A stretch of DNA of 64,000 nt, from positions 73,782 to 137,781 of the forward strand of contig NZ_JAWHTE010000013.1 in NCBI RefSeq assembly GCF_032586175.1. Reading direction: 5' to 3'. Numbering within the stretch: the stretch's first letter is position 1; each line of letters begins with the position of its first letter. The notes beneath the pieces were generated by a model. It was not told the DNA's origin. It saw only the letters and a list, made by a program, of their open reading frames with translations, and did not search any database. The DNA is from Ovoidimarina sediminis. GTDB taxonomy: Bacteria > Pseudomonadota > Alphaproteobacteria > Rhodobacterales > Rhodobacteraceae. The position numbers were made by a program, and so were the translations under genes. Positions 17,158-25,264 of the stretch are shown here, in pieces.

Positions 17158-17173
17158 TCAACCAATTGTTTTA
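17158..17173. promoter_or_regulatory. ArsR-type operator, copy 1 (imperfect)
   Basis: TCAACCAATTGTTTTA matches 13 of 16 positions of the perfect palindrome at 17243-17258. It overlaps an A/T-rich promoter-like stretch and lies about 90 bases upstream of atpI and 117 upstream of the arsR start. Confidence 0.55.
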
Positions 17174-17242
17174 GATATATTTTTTCACCGTGATGAAGAA
17201 GTCGTCCTGCGGCAAAAGCGCCAGCGCAGCCAGGACCCAAAT

Positions 17243-17258
17243 TCAACCGATTGGTTGA
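17243..17258. promoter_or_regulatory. ArsR-type operator, copy 2 (perfect palindrome)
   Basis: TCAACCGATTGGTTGA is a perfect 16-bp palindrome 32 nt upstream of the arsR ATG. Its half-site TCAACC resembles operators of ArsR/SdpR-type repressors, so autoregulation by the downstream gene is the simplest reading. Confidence 0.7.
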
Positions 17259-17289
17259 CCATTCCGCCACCGCCTGCCAAAGCGCCCCC

Positions 17290-17643
17290 ATGGCGCACAC
17301 GCTCGATACCGTCTTCCAGGCCCTCGCCGACCCCACGAGACGGCGCATCCTGACGCTCCTTCTGGAAGACGACATGGCAGTGACCGATGTCGCCGAACCG
17401 TTCGAGATGTCGCTTGCCGCGATCTCGAAGCACTTGGGCGTTCTGACCCGCGCAGGCCTGATCCAGCAGGAACGCCACGGCCGCGTCGTCTGGTGCAAGC
17501 TTGATCCCGACGCGCTTCGCGAGGCCTCGGTGTGGATGCAGGGCTTCGGCCAGTTCGAACCAGTCAACCTAGAAGCCTTCGAGTTGTTTCTCGAACGCGA
17601 ACTTTCCGGCAACACTTCCACGGAAGACGCGAAAAACACCTGA
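17290..17643 (+). CDS. ArsR-family transcriptional regulator
   Basis: 117 residues from the ATG at 17290. Winged helix-turn-helix: LADPTRRRILTLLLEDDMAV, then MSLAAISKHLGVLTRAGLI (recognition helix) and the wing RHGRVVWCKLDP. No metal-binding CxC motif is seen; the only Cys is in the wing. It therefore belongs with the non-metal SdpR-like ArsR repressors, which often pair with a SRPBCC protein, but no such gene is adjacent. Two matching palindromes lie between it and the ATP synthase operon. Confidence 0.9.
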   Translation: MAHTLDTVFQALADPTRRRILTLLLEDDMAVTDVAEPFEMSLAAISKHLGVLTRAGLIQQERHGRVVWCKLDPDALREASVWMQGFGQFEPVNLEAFELFLERELSGNTSTEDAKNT

Positions 17644-17696
17644 TTTATTAACTTCGCTTTGCTATTCTGCGCCTCGGGGGAACTAGGAGTGTTGCC

Positions 17697-17936
17697 ATGC
17701 GATTTGTCGTCGCCTGCCTCAGCTTGGGGTTTTTCAGCTTCCTGAGTTTCGGCGTGCATACGGAATCGATCCACCTGATCGAGTCGACCGATCCCAACGT
17801 GAAGAAGCTCGGAATGGCGCTTGCGAACGCTGTCGAGAAATACGGCCAGAATGAAATGGCCCTCGGGTTCCTCGGCGCCGGGATCGCGCTTTCCTTCATC
17901 GTGATCGCCTTCGGCCCGCGTGAAGACGAGGCGTAA
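17697..17936 (+). CDS. Small hypothetical two-helix membrane protein
   Basis: 79 residues. Hydrophobic N-terminal segment (about 3-20), a hydrophilic middle with HLIESTDPNVKKLG, then a second helix (LGFLGAGIALSFIVIAF) and an acidic tail. The first segment may be an uncleaved anchor or a signal peptide. TAGGAG is well placed before the ATG. It sits alone between arsR and a convergent LysR gene. I do not recognise a family. Confidence 0.65.
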   Translation: MRFVVACLSLGFFSFLSFGVHTESIHLIESTDPNVKKLGMALANAVEKYGQNEMALGFLGAGIALSFIVIAFGPREDEA

Positions 17937-17942
17937 AGCCCG

Positions 17943-18827
17943 TCAAAGCCCGATCTGCCAGCCCTTCGCCTCTTCCTTGAGAAATTTCAGGAAGGTCTGC
18001 ACCTTCGTCGTCCGGTGCAGGTCCACATGGGTCACCAGCCAGAACGACGCCGACCACTCGTCGCGCGGCGGGCAGATCTCCACAATGTCGGGGCACCGAT
18101 CCGCATCCCATTTCGACATGAAGCCGATCCCCGCCCCTGCACGGATCGCATCGCGGAAGGCGAGATTGTCGAAGCAACGGAAGGTGATCTGCTCAGGCGC
18201 CACCGCAGCCCTGAGCCAGCGGTTGAACGGCGCGCGGCTGTTCTCATTGTCGCCGCCAACGAAGCGATGGCCCGCAAACTCGCTCTCATCTGCGGGTTGC
18301 CCGTGGGCCGCAACGTATTCTTCGCTGGCATAAAGCCCGATCCCAAGCTTTCCAAAGGGTTGCACGACGTTATCGGGCTGATCGGGCGCGGCACCGGCCC
18401 GGATCGCCACATGCGCTTCGCCATATTCGAGGCGAAACACCCGGTCGCCCGTCAGATAGCGCACGATCAAACCCGGGTGCTGTTCCTGGAATCTCACGAG
18501 CGTGGGCGAAACAAGCGGCGAAATCGAGGACAGCGAGGTCACCACAAGCTCGCCCGACACGTCGTCTCCCCGTCCCTTGATGCGTCCCACAAGTTGGGTG
18601 ATCTGGTCATCGGTCGCCTGCGCCACAATCATCAGGTCTTCGCCGGCTTCGGTCGGCGTGTATCCCCTCGCGTGTCGTTGAAAGAGCTTCACCCCCAGCC
18701 GTCCTTCAAGCGCATCCACGTGCCGGATCACCGTCGCATGGTGCACCCCCAGCGCTTCCGCCGCACCGCTCACCGTCCCGGCGCGCGCCACGTGATAGGC
18801 CGTCCGGATCTCATCCCAGTTTTCCAT
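17943..18827 (-). CDS. LysR-family transcriptional regulator, divergent to azoreductase
   Basis: 294 residues. The N-terminal HTH (TVSGAAEALGVHHATVIRHVD) and the RHARGYTPTEAG segment belong to the LysR subgroup that often sits next to small flavin reductases. The substrate domain begins at about residue 92. It is divergent from the FMN-dependent azoreductase gene, with 112 bases between starts, so control of that gene is probable. Confidence 0.88.
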   Translation of the reverse strand: MENWDEIRTAYHVARAGTVSGAAEALGVHHATVIRHVDALEGRLGVKLFQRHARGYTPTEAGEDLMIVAQATDDQITQLVGRIKGRGDDVSGELVVTSLSSISPLVSPTLVRFQEQHPGLIVRYLTGDRVFRLEYGEAHVAIRAGAAPDQPDNVVQPFGKLGIGLYASEEYVAAHGQPADESEFAGHRFVGGDNENSRAPFNRWLRAAVAPEQITFRCFDNLAFRDAIRAGAGIGFMSKWDADRCPDIVEICPPRDEWSASFWLVTHVDLHRTTKVQTFLKFLKEEAKGWQIGL

Positions 18828-18939
18828 GCGCGCCCTGTGCAGTTTTGAACATGTTATGTGAATTCTGCGGGATTGCGTTCAGAAAAGCAAGGGTCAATTC
18901 TCCTTCACCAGACATCATTTCGCCAAAGGAACCATCCGC

Positions 18940-19521
18940 ATGTCCCGCACCCTCCTCCGCATCGACGCCTCCGCCCGAAGCGACGGCTCCGTATCCCGCG
19001 ATCTCGCGACCAAGATTGTCGACCGCCTGCGGCCCGCTACCGTGATCCACCGGGATCTCGCCGCAGGCCTGCCATTCATCGATGATGCTTGGATTACCGC
19101 GAACTTCACGCCCGCGGCCCAGCGCACGACCGAACAGGCAGAACAATTGGCATTGTCCGACACCCTCGTGTCCGAACTTCAGGCCGCAGACACCATCGTT
19201 ATCGGCGTACCGGTCTACAACTTCTCCATCCCCGCCACGCTCAAGGCCTGGATCGATCAGATCGCCCGCGCGGGCCTTACCTTCCGTTACACCGCCGACG
19301 GCCCCCAGGGCCTTCTAAAGGGCAAGCGCGCGATCATCGCGTTTGCCTCCGGTGGGACAGTGGCAGGGTCCGATATCGACTTCGCCACTGGATATCTCCG
19401 CCACGTCCTCGGCTTCATTGGCATCACCGATGTCAGCGTCGTCGCCGCAGACCGGCTGGCACTCGATCCTGAAGCCACGATGGCAAATGCCGACGCCCAG
19501 CTCGAGGCACTGGCTGCCTGA
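18940..19521 (+). CDS. azoR: FMN-dependent NADH-azoreductase
   Basis: 193 residues of the flavodoxin-like AcpD/AzoR family. It has the FMN phosphate loop RIDASARSDGSVSR, PVYNFSIPATLKAWIDQIAR around the isoalloxazine site, FRYTADGPQGLLKGK and the FASGGTVAG loop. It reduces quinones and azo compounds by two-electron transfer from NADH and probably protects against quinone stress. The ATG has AAAGGA upstream. A divergent LysR gene is the likely regulator. Confidence 0.94.
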   Translation: MSRTLLRIDASARSDGSVSRDLATKIVDRLRPATVIHRDLAAGLPFIDDAWITANFTPAAQRTTEQAEQLALSDTLVSELQAADTIVIGVPVYNFSIPATLKAWIDQIARAGLTFRYTADGPQGLLKGKRAIIAFASGGTVAGSDIDFATGYLRHVLGFIGITDVSVVAADRLALDPEATMANADAQLEALAA

Positions 19522-19647
19522 CCCGGGCATTCATCGGGCTGGAAAACCCTGGGGGCGGCGCTCGAAACGAGTCGGCTCCACTCTTCATCAGGTCACAACC
19601 TCGTGGGGCCGCTCCCCCAAATCCCTGTTCGCGGTTAGGATGCCGCC

Positions 19648-20127
19648 ATGGCAAAAATTGTCCACGACAAGCCAGACGGCATCCTGATCGAAGACCGGCC
19701 AGTGGTCTTCACGCTGATTGTCGGCGCCGCGACGCTCTACAGCGTCTTTCTTTTGTTCCGCGCGGTGCAGGACAGTGATCTTCTCCTCGGCCTGGCGGCG
19801 CTCTTTCTCGGCGGCGCCAGCTACGCCGCGTTCCACCAGCTTCTCCGTCACTCCCGCCTGACGCTCCACCCCGACGGACGCGCAGAACTCTGGTGGCGCG
19901 ACCTCAAGGGCCCCCATAGCCGAAGCTTCTCCCCCGGCACGCTCCGCGCCGGTCTCGAAAGCAACCGGTATGACGGCAGCGTGACGACCCGTGCCGTGCT
20001 GCTGATCGACGGGGGGCCCAAGGTCGAACGCCTGCCCCTGTCAAAAAGCTTCTCCGGCTCGGCTCGCGCCAAGAAGGTGGTGGAACGGATCATGGATTGG
20101 CGCGAGGCCTCTGGCGGGACGAGTTGA
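19648..20127 (+). CDS. Hypothetical membrane protein with PH-like cytoplasmic domain
   Basis: 159 residues. Two closely spaced hydrophobic segments (about 20-37 and 46-64) are followed by a soluble beta-rich half with LTLHPDGRAELWWRD and a basic C-terminal helix (SARAKKVVERIMDW). The topology recalls small membrane-bound PH-type proteins, but this is a guess from shape. Codon use matches the neighbours, so the gene is likely real. Confidence 0.65.
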   Translation: MAKIVHDKPDGILIEDRPVVFTLIVGAATLYSVFLLFRAVQDSDLLLGLAALFLGGASYAAFHQLLRHSRLTLHPDGRAELWWRDLKGPHSRSFSPGTLRAGLESNRYDGSVTTRAVLLIDGGPKVERLPLSKSFSGSARAKKVVERIMDWREASGGTS

Positions 20128-20305
20128 GCGATCTCCTCCCTATCACCCATCAAACCGAGGCCGCGACAATCGCCGGTCGATCTGGTGGCTCGCGCTCCGC
20201 ATGACCGATGGCACCGTCCACGCGCTCACACCTGTCCACCCATCGGGCTCGGGAACGGCGCAGATGGTCGCGTGTGATCAATGCCTGGCCCGGGGTGACC
20301 AAGGA

Positions 20306-20334
20306 TTGACAGCGGCCCGTCGCCTCCCTATTCA
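20306..20334 (+). promoter_or_regulatory. Sigma-70-type promoter for the ffh operon
   Basis: TTGACA at 20306-20311 and TATTCA at 20329-20334 with a 17-bp spacer. It lies about 155 bases upstream of the ffh ATG in an otherwise gene-free stretch of about 360 bases (20128-20489). Confidence 0.7.
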
Positions 20335-20489
20335 GGCGGTCGCTTCCGGACAGGCTCGGCCCGTCCGGTCCCGCGCGCATTGCCGGGATCGCCCCCCACC
20401 AGCGAGTTTCGCCCGTGGGGGCGCTTGGCGTTACCCGCGTCCGACCCCATGTCGGACATGTTCGAAACCGGCTGAGAGGAGCCCGAGGC

Positions 20490-22004
20490 ATGTTTGAAAA
20501 TCTTTCCGAACGTCTCTCCGGCGTCTTCGACCGGCTGACGAAACAGGGTGCGCTCTCCGAAGACGACGTGAAGACGGCGCTGCGCGAGGTGCGCGTGGCC
20601 CTTCTCGAGGCCGATGTCTCGCTTTCCGTCGCGCGCGATTTCGTCAGCGCTGTGCAGGAAAAGGCCACCGGCCAGGCCGTCACCAAATCCGTCACCCCCG
20701 GCCAGCAGGTCGTCAAGATCGTCCATGACGAACTCGTCCATGTTCTTGCAGGTGACGATGATGAGCCCGGCGAACTCAAGATCGACAATCCTCCCGCCCC
20801 AATCCTGATGGTGGGCCTTCAGGGCGGCGGCAAGACGACGACCACGGCGAAACTCGCCAAGCGCCTGAGCGAGAAGAACGGCAAGCGCGTTCTGATGGCA
20901 TCGCTGGATACCAACCGCCCCGCGGCGATGGAACAGCTCGCCATCCTCGGGCAGCAGATCGGCGTCGACACGCTTCCCATCGTCCCGGGTCAAACCCCTG
21001 TCGACATCGCCCGCCGCGCCAAGCAGCAGGCCACGCTCGGCGGCTACGACGTCTACATGCTCGACACCGCGGGCCGGCTCTCGATCGACGAAGAACTCAT
21101 GCGCCAGGTCGAGGATGTCCGCGACATCGCCAACCCGCGCGAAACCCTTCTCGTGGTCGATGGCCTCACCGGTCAGGACGCGGTGAACACGGCCGAGAAT
21201 TTCGACGACCGGATCGGCATCACCGGCGTCGTCCTCACCCGGATGGATGGCGACGGGCGCGGCGGCGCGGCCCTGTCGATGCGCGCGGTCACCGGCAAGC
21301 CGATCAAGTTCGTAGGCCTCGGCGAAAAGATGGACGCGCTCGAAACGTTCGAACCGTCCCGCATCGCCGGTCGCATCCTCGGCATGGGCGACATCGTTGC
21401 CCTCGTCGAGAAGGCGCAGGAAACGATCGAGGCCGAACAGGCCGAGCGCATGATGCGCCGCTTCCAGAAGGGTCAGTTCAACATGAACGACCTGAAAAGC
21501 CAGCTCGAACAGATGATGAAGATGGGCGGCATGGAAGGCATCATGGGGATGATGCCCGGCATGGGAAAGATGAAGTCGCAGATGGCCGAAGCGGGCTTTG
21601 ACGACAAGATCATCCGCCGCCAGATCGCCCTCATCCAGTCGATGACGAAGAAGGAGCGCGCGAACCCCGGCCTCCTCCAGGCCTCGCGCAAGAAACGCAT
21701 CGCGGCAGGCGCCGGCATGGAGGTGGCGGAGCTGAACCGACTCCTCAAGATGCACCGCCAGATGTCTGATATGATGAAGAAACTCGGAAAGGGCGGAAAG
21801 AAGGGCATGATGCGCCAGATGGCCGGGCTCTTCGGCGGCAAGGGCGGCATGCCCGCCATGCCGGGCGGCGCAGGCGGCATGCCCTCCGAGGCTGAAATCG
21901 AGGCCGCCAAGAAGCAGCTCGGCAACCTCCCGGGCGGCCTTCCGGGCCTCGGCGGCGGCGCGGCGCTGCCCCCGGGGCTCGCCGGCTTTGGGAAGAAGAA
22001 ATGA
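20490..22004 (+). CDS. ffh: Signal recognition particle protein Ffh
   Basis: 504 residues. The four-helix N domain (about 1-90), the GTPase domain (about 95-295) with GLQGGGKTTTTAKLAKRL, DTAGRL and TRMDGDGRGGAALSM, and a Met-rich M domain (about 320 to the end) with MKMGGMEGIMGMMPGMGKMK as the signal-peptide groove. It binds 4.5S RNA and targets membrane proteins co-translationally. The ATG at 20490 has AGAGGAG upstream; the frame extends 25 codons further without similarity. The C-terminal tail is extended with Gly, Met and Pro. It is the first gene of an operon with four acetyltransferases. Confidence 0.98.
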   Translation: MFENLSERLSGVFDRLTKQGALSEDDVKTALREVRVALLEADVSLSVARDFVSAVQEKATGQAVTKSVTPGQQVVKIVHDELVHVLAGDDDEPGELKIDNPPAPILMVGLQGGGKTTTTAKLAKRLSEKNGKRVLMASLDTNRPAAMEQLAILGQQIGVDTLPIVPGQTPVDIARRAKQQATLGGYDVYMLDTAGRLSIDEELMRQVEDVRDIANPRETLLVVDGLTGQDAVNTAENFDDRIGITGVVLTRMDGDGRGGAALSMRAVTGKPIKFVGLGEKMDALETFEPSRIAGRILGMGDIVALVEKAQETIEAEQAERMMRRFQKGQFNMNDLKSQLEQMMKMGGMEGIMGMMPGMGKMKSQMAEAGFDDKIIRRQIALIQSMTKKERANPGLLQASRKKRIAAGAGMEVAELNRLLKMHRQMSDMMKKLGKGGKKGMMRQMAGLFGGKGGMPAMPGGAGGMPSEAEIEAAKKQLGNLPGGLPGLGGGAALPPGLAGFGKKK

Positions 22005-22534
22005 CCGTCAGCTTCCACATCCCGCCCATACGCACCGCACGCCTGATCCTCCGGAACTTCCGGCCAGAGGATTATCCGCGCTACCTGGCCTACTACACCT
22101 CCGACCGTACCGCCGGCGTCGGCGGGCCTCTCTCCGAAGACAAGGTGTTCGAACGTTTCGCCTCGATGATCGGCCATTGGTCGCTCCGGGGTTTCGGCCG
22201 TTACGCCATCGCTCATCGCGAGGCGCCGAGCGATCCGGCCTTCGGACATGTCGGCCCGATGAAGCTCGCCGAAGCCGAAGAGACCGAAATGACCTGGACA
22301 ATCTGGGACGCCCAGCACACCGGCAAGGGCTACGCCACGGAAGCGGCCCGCGCCGTCCTGAGCCACCTCTTCGATCAGGGATGGTCGCACATCGCCGTCC
22401 ATATCGATCGCTCGAACACCGCGTCGATCCGCGTCGCGGAACGTCTGGGTGGCGAACTCGATACCGAAACACCGCCGCCCGCCTGGAACGAAAACGCGCT
22501 CCGCTATGTGATCCGGCCGCAAGACACGCAATGA
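22001..22534 (+). CDS. GNAT-family N-acetyltransferase (array member 1)
   Basis: 177 residues of the RimJ/RimL-like GNAT fold: IRTARLILRNFRPEDYPRYL at the start, TWTIWDAQHTGKGYATEAAR with the acetyl-CoA-binding Gly/Arg region, then HIDRSNTASIRVAERLGG. Cytoplasmic. The substrate, probably an N-terminal amino group or a small amine, is unknown. The ATG overlaps the ffh stop by 4 nt and the next GNAT starts in its last 4 nt, so all are translated as a chain. Confidence 0.9.
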   Translation: MTVSFHIPPIRTARLILRNFRPEDYPRYLAYYTSDRTAGVGGPLSEDKVFERFASMIGHWSLRGFGRYAIAHREAPSDPAFGHVGPMKLAEAEETEMTWTIWDAQHTGKGYATEAARAVLSHLFDQGWSHIAVHIDRSNTASIRVAERLGGELDTETPPPAWNENALRYVIRPQDTQ

Positions 22535-23070
22535 CCCCGCACTTCGCCGATACCCCGGTCCTCAGGACCGAGCGTCTGACGCTCCGCGCGCCGAAGCTGG
22601 CCGACTACCCGGTCTTCGAGGCGTTCTACATGTCGGATCGCGCACGCTTCATCGGCGGACCTGGTACGAAAGGCACGGCGTGGCGCGGTTTTGCCCACGC
22701 CGCCGGCATGTGGGCGCTAAAGGGCTGCGGCTGTTTCGTCTTCACGCTCAGGGACGACGACACCGCGCTTGGCATGGCCGGCCCCTGGATGCCAGAGGAC
22801 TGGCCCGAAAACGAAATCGGCTACACCGTCTGGAACCCCGACGCGGAAGGCAGGGGCTATGCCTTCGAAGCCGCGCGGGCCGGCCGCGACTACACCTACG
22901 ACGTCCTCGGCTGGACCGGCGCGGTCAGCTATATCGACGACGGCAACGACCGCTCCATCGCGCTCGCCGAACGCCTCGGCGCCTGGCGGGATGATGCCGC
23001 ACCGAAGCCGGACAAGGACGACCCTCCCGTCCTCGTCTACCGCCACCCCGCGCCGGAGGATCGCCCATGA
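22531..23070 (+). CDS. GNAT-family N-acetyltransferase (array member 2)
   Basis: 179 residues, starting at the ATG within the end of the first GNAT. VLRTERLTLRAPKLADYPVF, the variant core GYTVWNPDAEGRGYAFEAAR and YIDDGNDRSIALAERLGAW mark it as a paralogue of its neighbours. The middle segment (FVFTLRDDDTALGMAGPWMP) differs from the others, so the acceptor substrate may differ. No catalytic residue can be assigned from sequence alone. Confidence 0.9.
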   Translation: MTPHFADTPVLRTERLTLRAPKLADYPVFEAFYMSDRARFIGGPGTKGTAWRGFAHAAGMWALKGCGCFVFTLRDDDTALGMAGPWMPEDWPENEIGYTVWNPDAEGRGYAFEAARAGRDYTYDVLGWTGAVSYIDDGNDRSIALAERLGAWRDDAAPKPDKDDPPVLVYRHPAPEDRP

Positions 23071-23645
23071 CCCTCCCGCATGAACGCCCCGCAACTGGTC
23101 CGGCTGCGGCCTTCGCCGCACATCTCTCTTCGGAGCTTCCCAAGATCGAGACGGAACGCCTTCGCCTTCGCGCGCCACGGATTGAGGATTTCGAGGTCTA
23201 TGCCGAAATCGCGACCGGCCCAGAGGGTCGCTTCCTGATCGACGCGCCGACGCGCGAGAACGCGTGGTACGACTTCACCCAGATGACGGCGACGTGGCTT
23301 CTTCGGGGCCACGGTCTCTGGTCTGTCGAAAAACGCGAGGATGGGGCGCTCGTGGGTTTCGTCCTTCTGGGCTTCGAGCCGGGCGATCACGAACCGGAAT
23401 TGGGCTATATGTTTCGCGACGCCGCCACCGGCCACGGCTATGCCACCGAGGCCGCCCGTGCCGCCCGGGCCCACGCCTTCGACGTCCTCGCGCTCCCGAC
23501 GCTGGTCAGTACCATCGACCATGACAACGTCGCGTCGCACCGCCTGGCGGAACGCCTTGGCGCGACCCGCGATGCGGCGGCTGAGGCCGCGCACAGGAAC
23601 GAGATCCGCGTCTACCGCTACAGTGCTTCAGAGGCGCGCCTATGA
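23067..23645 (+). CDS. GNAT-family N-acetyltransferase (array member 3)
   Basis: 192 residues with a slightly longer N-terminus (about 25 residues) than the other members. ELGYMFRDAATGHGYATEAAR carries the acetyl-CoA site, and TIDHDNVASHRLAERLGATR is the conserved C-terminal motif. It overlaps both neighbours by 4 nt. Confidence 0.9.
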   Translation: MTLPHERPATGPAAAFAAHLSSELPKIETERLRLRAPRIEDFEVYAEIATGPEGRFLIDAPTRENAWYDFTQMTATWLLRGHGLWSVEKREDGALVGFVLLGFEPGDHEPELGYMFRDAATGHGYATEAARAARAHAFDVLALPTLVSTIDHDNVASHRLAERLGATRDAAAEAAHRNEIRVYRYSASEARL

Positions 23646-24169
23646 TCGCCGCCCCCACACTGACGACGCCGCGCCTGACGCTCCGCCCGCATATCGCTGA
23701 GGATTTCGACGCTTATGCAGCGCTCATGATGTCCGATCGCGCGGTCCACATGGACGGGCCCTACGATCTCTTTGGCGCATGGCGCAACTTCGCCTCGGAC
23801 GTGGCGCAATGGGGGCTCTATGGCTCGGGCGCACTTGCCGTGGTGAACTCCGAGACCGGCGATGTCGTGGGACAGGTCGGACTGAACCGCATCCCACCCT
23901 ATCCCGAGGCTGAACTGGGCTGGCAGCTTTATGAAGGCTACGAGGGCAAGGGTTATATGACTGAGGCGGCCCAGGCCTTCCGCGACTGGTGCTACGAGAC
24001 GCAGGGCCTGCCTTCGCTCGTCAGCTACATCGACCCTGCGAACACGCGCTCTATCGCACTGGCTGAACGGCTCGGCGCATGGCGCGACGAAGGTGCCGCG
24101 ATCCCAGAAAGCGACGATCTCGATTTCTGCCACGTCTACCGTCACCCGATGCCGGAGGTGCGCCAATGA
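23642..24169 (+). CDS. GNAT-family N-acetyltransferase (array member 4)
   Basis: 175 residues. TPRLTLRPHIAEDFDAYAAL opens the fold, with ELGWQLYEGYEGKGYMTEAA and YIDPANTRSIALAERLGAWR later. It shares its C-terminal motif most closely with array member 2 (RSIALAERLGAWRD), suggesting local duplication. It ends 145 nt before the chorismate mutase gene, so it may close the ffh-GNAT unit. Confidence 0.9.
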   Translation: MIAAPTLTTPRLTLRPHIAEDFDAYAALMMSDRAVHMDGPYDLFGAWRNFASDVAQWGLYGSGALAVVNSETGDVVGQVGLNRIPPYPEAELGWQLYEGYEGKGYMTEAAQAFRDWCYETQGLPSLVSYIDPANTRSIALAERLGAWRDEGAAIPESDDLDFCHVYRHPMPEVRQ

Positions 24170-24313
24170 TCCGTTCGCCCGGTTCACGTAATCTTAACCA
24201 AGGGCCCGAAATGCGCTTGGACCGTACGCTGGGGGCGCAAAACTACCCCTCTCCCTGTGCACAGGTTGTGTACCGGGAGTGTACGCCGTGTGACTCTCCC
24301 CGAGGATCCCAAA

Positions 24314-24622
24314 ATGACTGATTCGATCGCACGTGCCGCGGCGCTCCTGAAGGATCATCGCGCCTCCATCGACCGGCTCGACGCAATCCTCGTCTACACC
24401 CTGGGCGAGCGGTTTCGCCACACCCAGGCCGTCGGAAAACTAAAGGCGGAACACGATCTTCCCCCGTCCGATCCCACCCGCGAAGCGGCCCAGATCGCAC
24501 GGCTCGAAGCTTTGGCGAAAGAGGCCGATCTCGACCCTGAATTCGCCAAGAAATTTCTGAAGTTCATCATTCAGGAAGTCATACAACACCATGAAAAACA
24601 TGCAGAAAACCTAGGAGACTGA
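24314..24622 (+). CDS. Chorismate mutase, AroQ type
   Basis: 102 residues, all helical. Core: RASIDRLDAILVYTLGERFR, then TQAVGKLKAEHDLPPSDPTR with the conserved Lys, and a final helix FIIQEVIQHHEKHAE. This is the monofunctional AroQ layout, converting chorismate to prephenate for Phe/Tyr synthesis; a divergent member with another chorismate-type activity cannot be excluded. A stop-free extension upstream of the ATG has no similarity. rpsP starts 4 nt after its stop. Confidence 0.85.
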   Translation: MTDSIARAAALLKDHRASIDRLDAILVYTLGERFRHTQAVGKLKAEHDLPPSDPTREAAQIARLEALAKEADLDPEFAKKFLKFIIQEVIQHHEKHAENLGD

Positions 24623-24626
24623 ATCC

Positions 24627-25067
24627 ATGTCCATGAAAATTCGCCTCGCGCGCGGCGGCTCGAAAAAGCGCCCCTTCTATTCGATCGTCGCCGCCGACTC
24701 GCGGATGCCCCGCGACGGCCGCTTCATCGAAAAGCTCGGCACCTACAACCCGCTCCTCCCGAAGGATTCGGAAGAGCGCGTCAAGATGAACATGGAACGC
24801 GTCGAATACTGGCTCGGCAAAGGCGCCCAGCCCACCGACCGGATCGCGCGCATGCTCGAAGCCGCCGGCACGCTTGAAAAGAAAGAGCGCAACAACCCGC
24901 AAAAAGCGGAACCCGGAAAGAAAGCCCAGGAACGCGCCGACGAGAAAGCCGCCAAGGCCGCTGCTGCCGCCGAAGCCGAAGCTGCGCCTGAGCCGGAAGC
25001 CGATGAGGCCCCCGCGGAAGAAGCACCCGCAGAGGACGCCTCTTCTGAAGAAGAGAAGGCCGAATAA
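24627..25067 (+). CDS. rpsP: 30S ribosomal protein S16
   Basis: 146 residues. The conserved N-terminal half has MKIRLARGGSKKRPFYSIV and the ADSRMPRDGRFIEKLGTYNP segment, plus YWLGKGAQPTDRIARML. The family core is about 80 residues; here it is followed by an unusually long low-complexity tail rich in Ala, Glu and Lys (about 85-146), as in related alphaproteobacteria. It assembles early in the 30S body. A weak GGAG precedes the ATG. It opens the rpsP-rimM-trmD-rplS order common in bacteria. Confidence 0.97.
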   Translation: MSMKIRLARGGSKKRPFYSIVAADSRMPRDGRFIEKLGTYNPLLPKDSEERVKMNMERVEYWLGKGAQPTDRIARMLEAAGTLEKKERNNPQKAEPGKKAQERADEKAAKAAAAAEAEAAPEPEADEAPAEEAPAEDASSEEEKAE

Positions 25068-25090
25068 CCTCTGCCTTACCTCAGAAAATC

Positions 25091-25264
25091 TTGCCGTTCC
25101 TCAATTCTCTCGGCCTTGGCCTGCTCAGGCGCCCGGTGACGCTTCTGCTTTGCGGCGTCGCCTTCTGGGCAGGAACCGAGATTCAGCACGCGGCCCTCAA
25201 GGCACGCTGTCTGGATGCGGGCGGCACAGTCGATACACGAGGCGTCTGCCGGGGGTTGCCATGA
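25091..25264 (+). CDS. Small hypothetical membrane/secreted protein between rpsP and rimM
   Basis: A 57-codon open frame, if started at TTG 25091; GTG 25136 is an alternative giving 42 residues. It has a hydrophobic stretch (TLLLCGVAFWAG) and then a cysteine-containing tail with KARCLDAGGTVDTRGVC. The two cysteines 14 residues apart suggest a disulfide in the periplasm. The stop overlaps the rimM start (ccATGA), which favours translational coupling. No clear ribosome binding site is seen. I recognise no named family. Confidence 0.5.
   Translation: MPFLNSLGLGLLRRPVTLLLCGVAFWAGTEIQHAALKARCLDAGGTVDTRGVCRGLP

Noticed and set aside
20128..20489. A possible 4.5S (SRP) RNA gene upstream of ffh
   Set aside because: The conserved GGAAGCAG-type Ffh-binding loop was not found; the stretch holds only a promoter.
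20328..21755. A 475-codon minus-strand frame over ffh
   Set aside because: Shadow of the ffh coding frame; no known domain.
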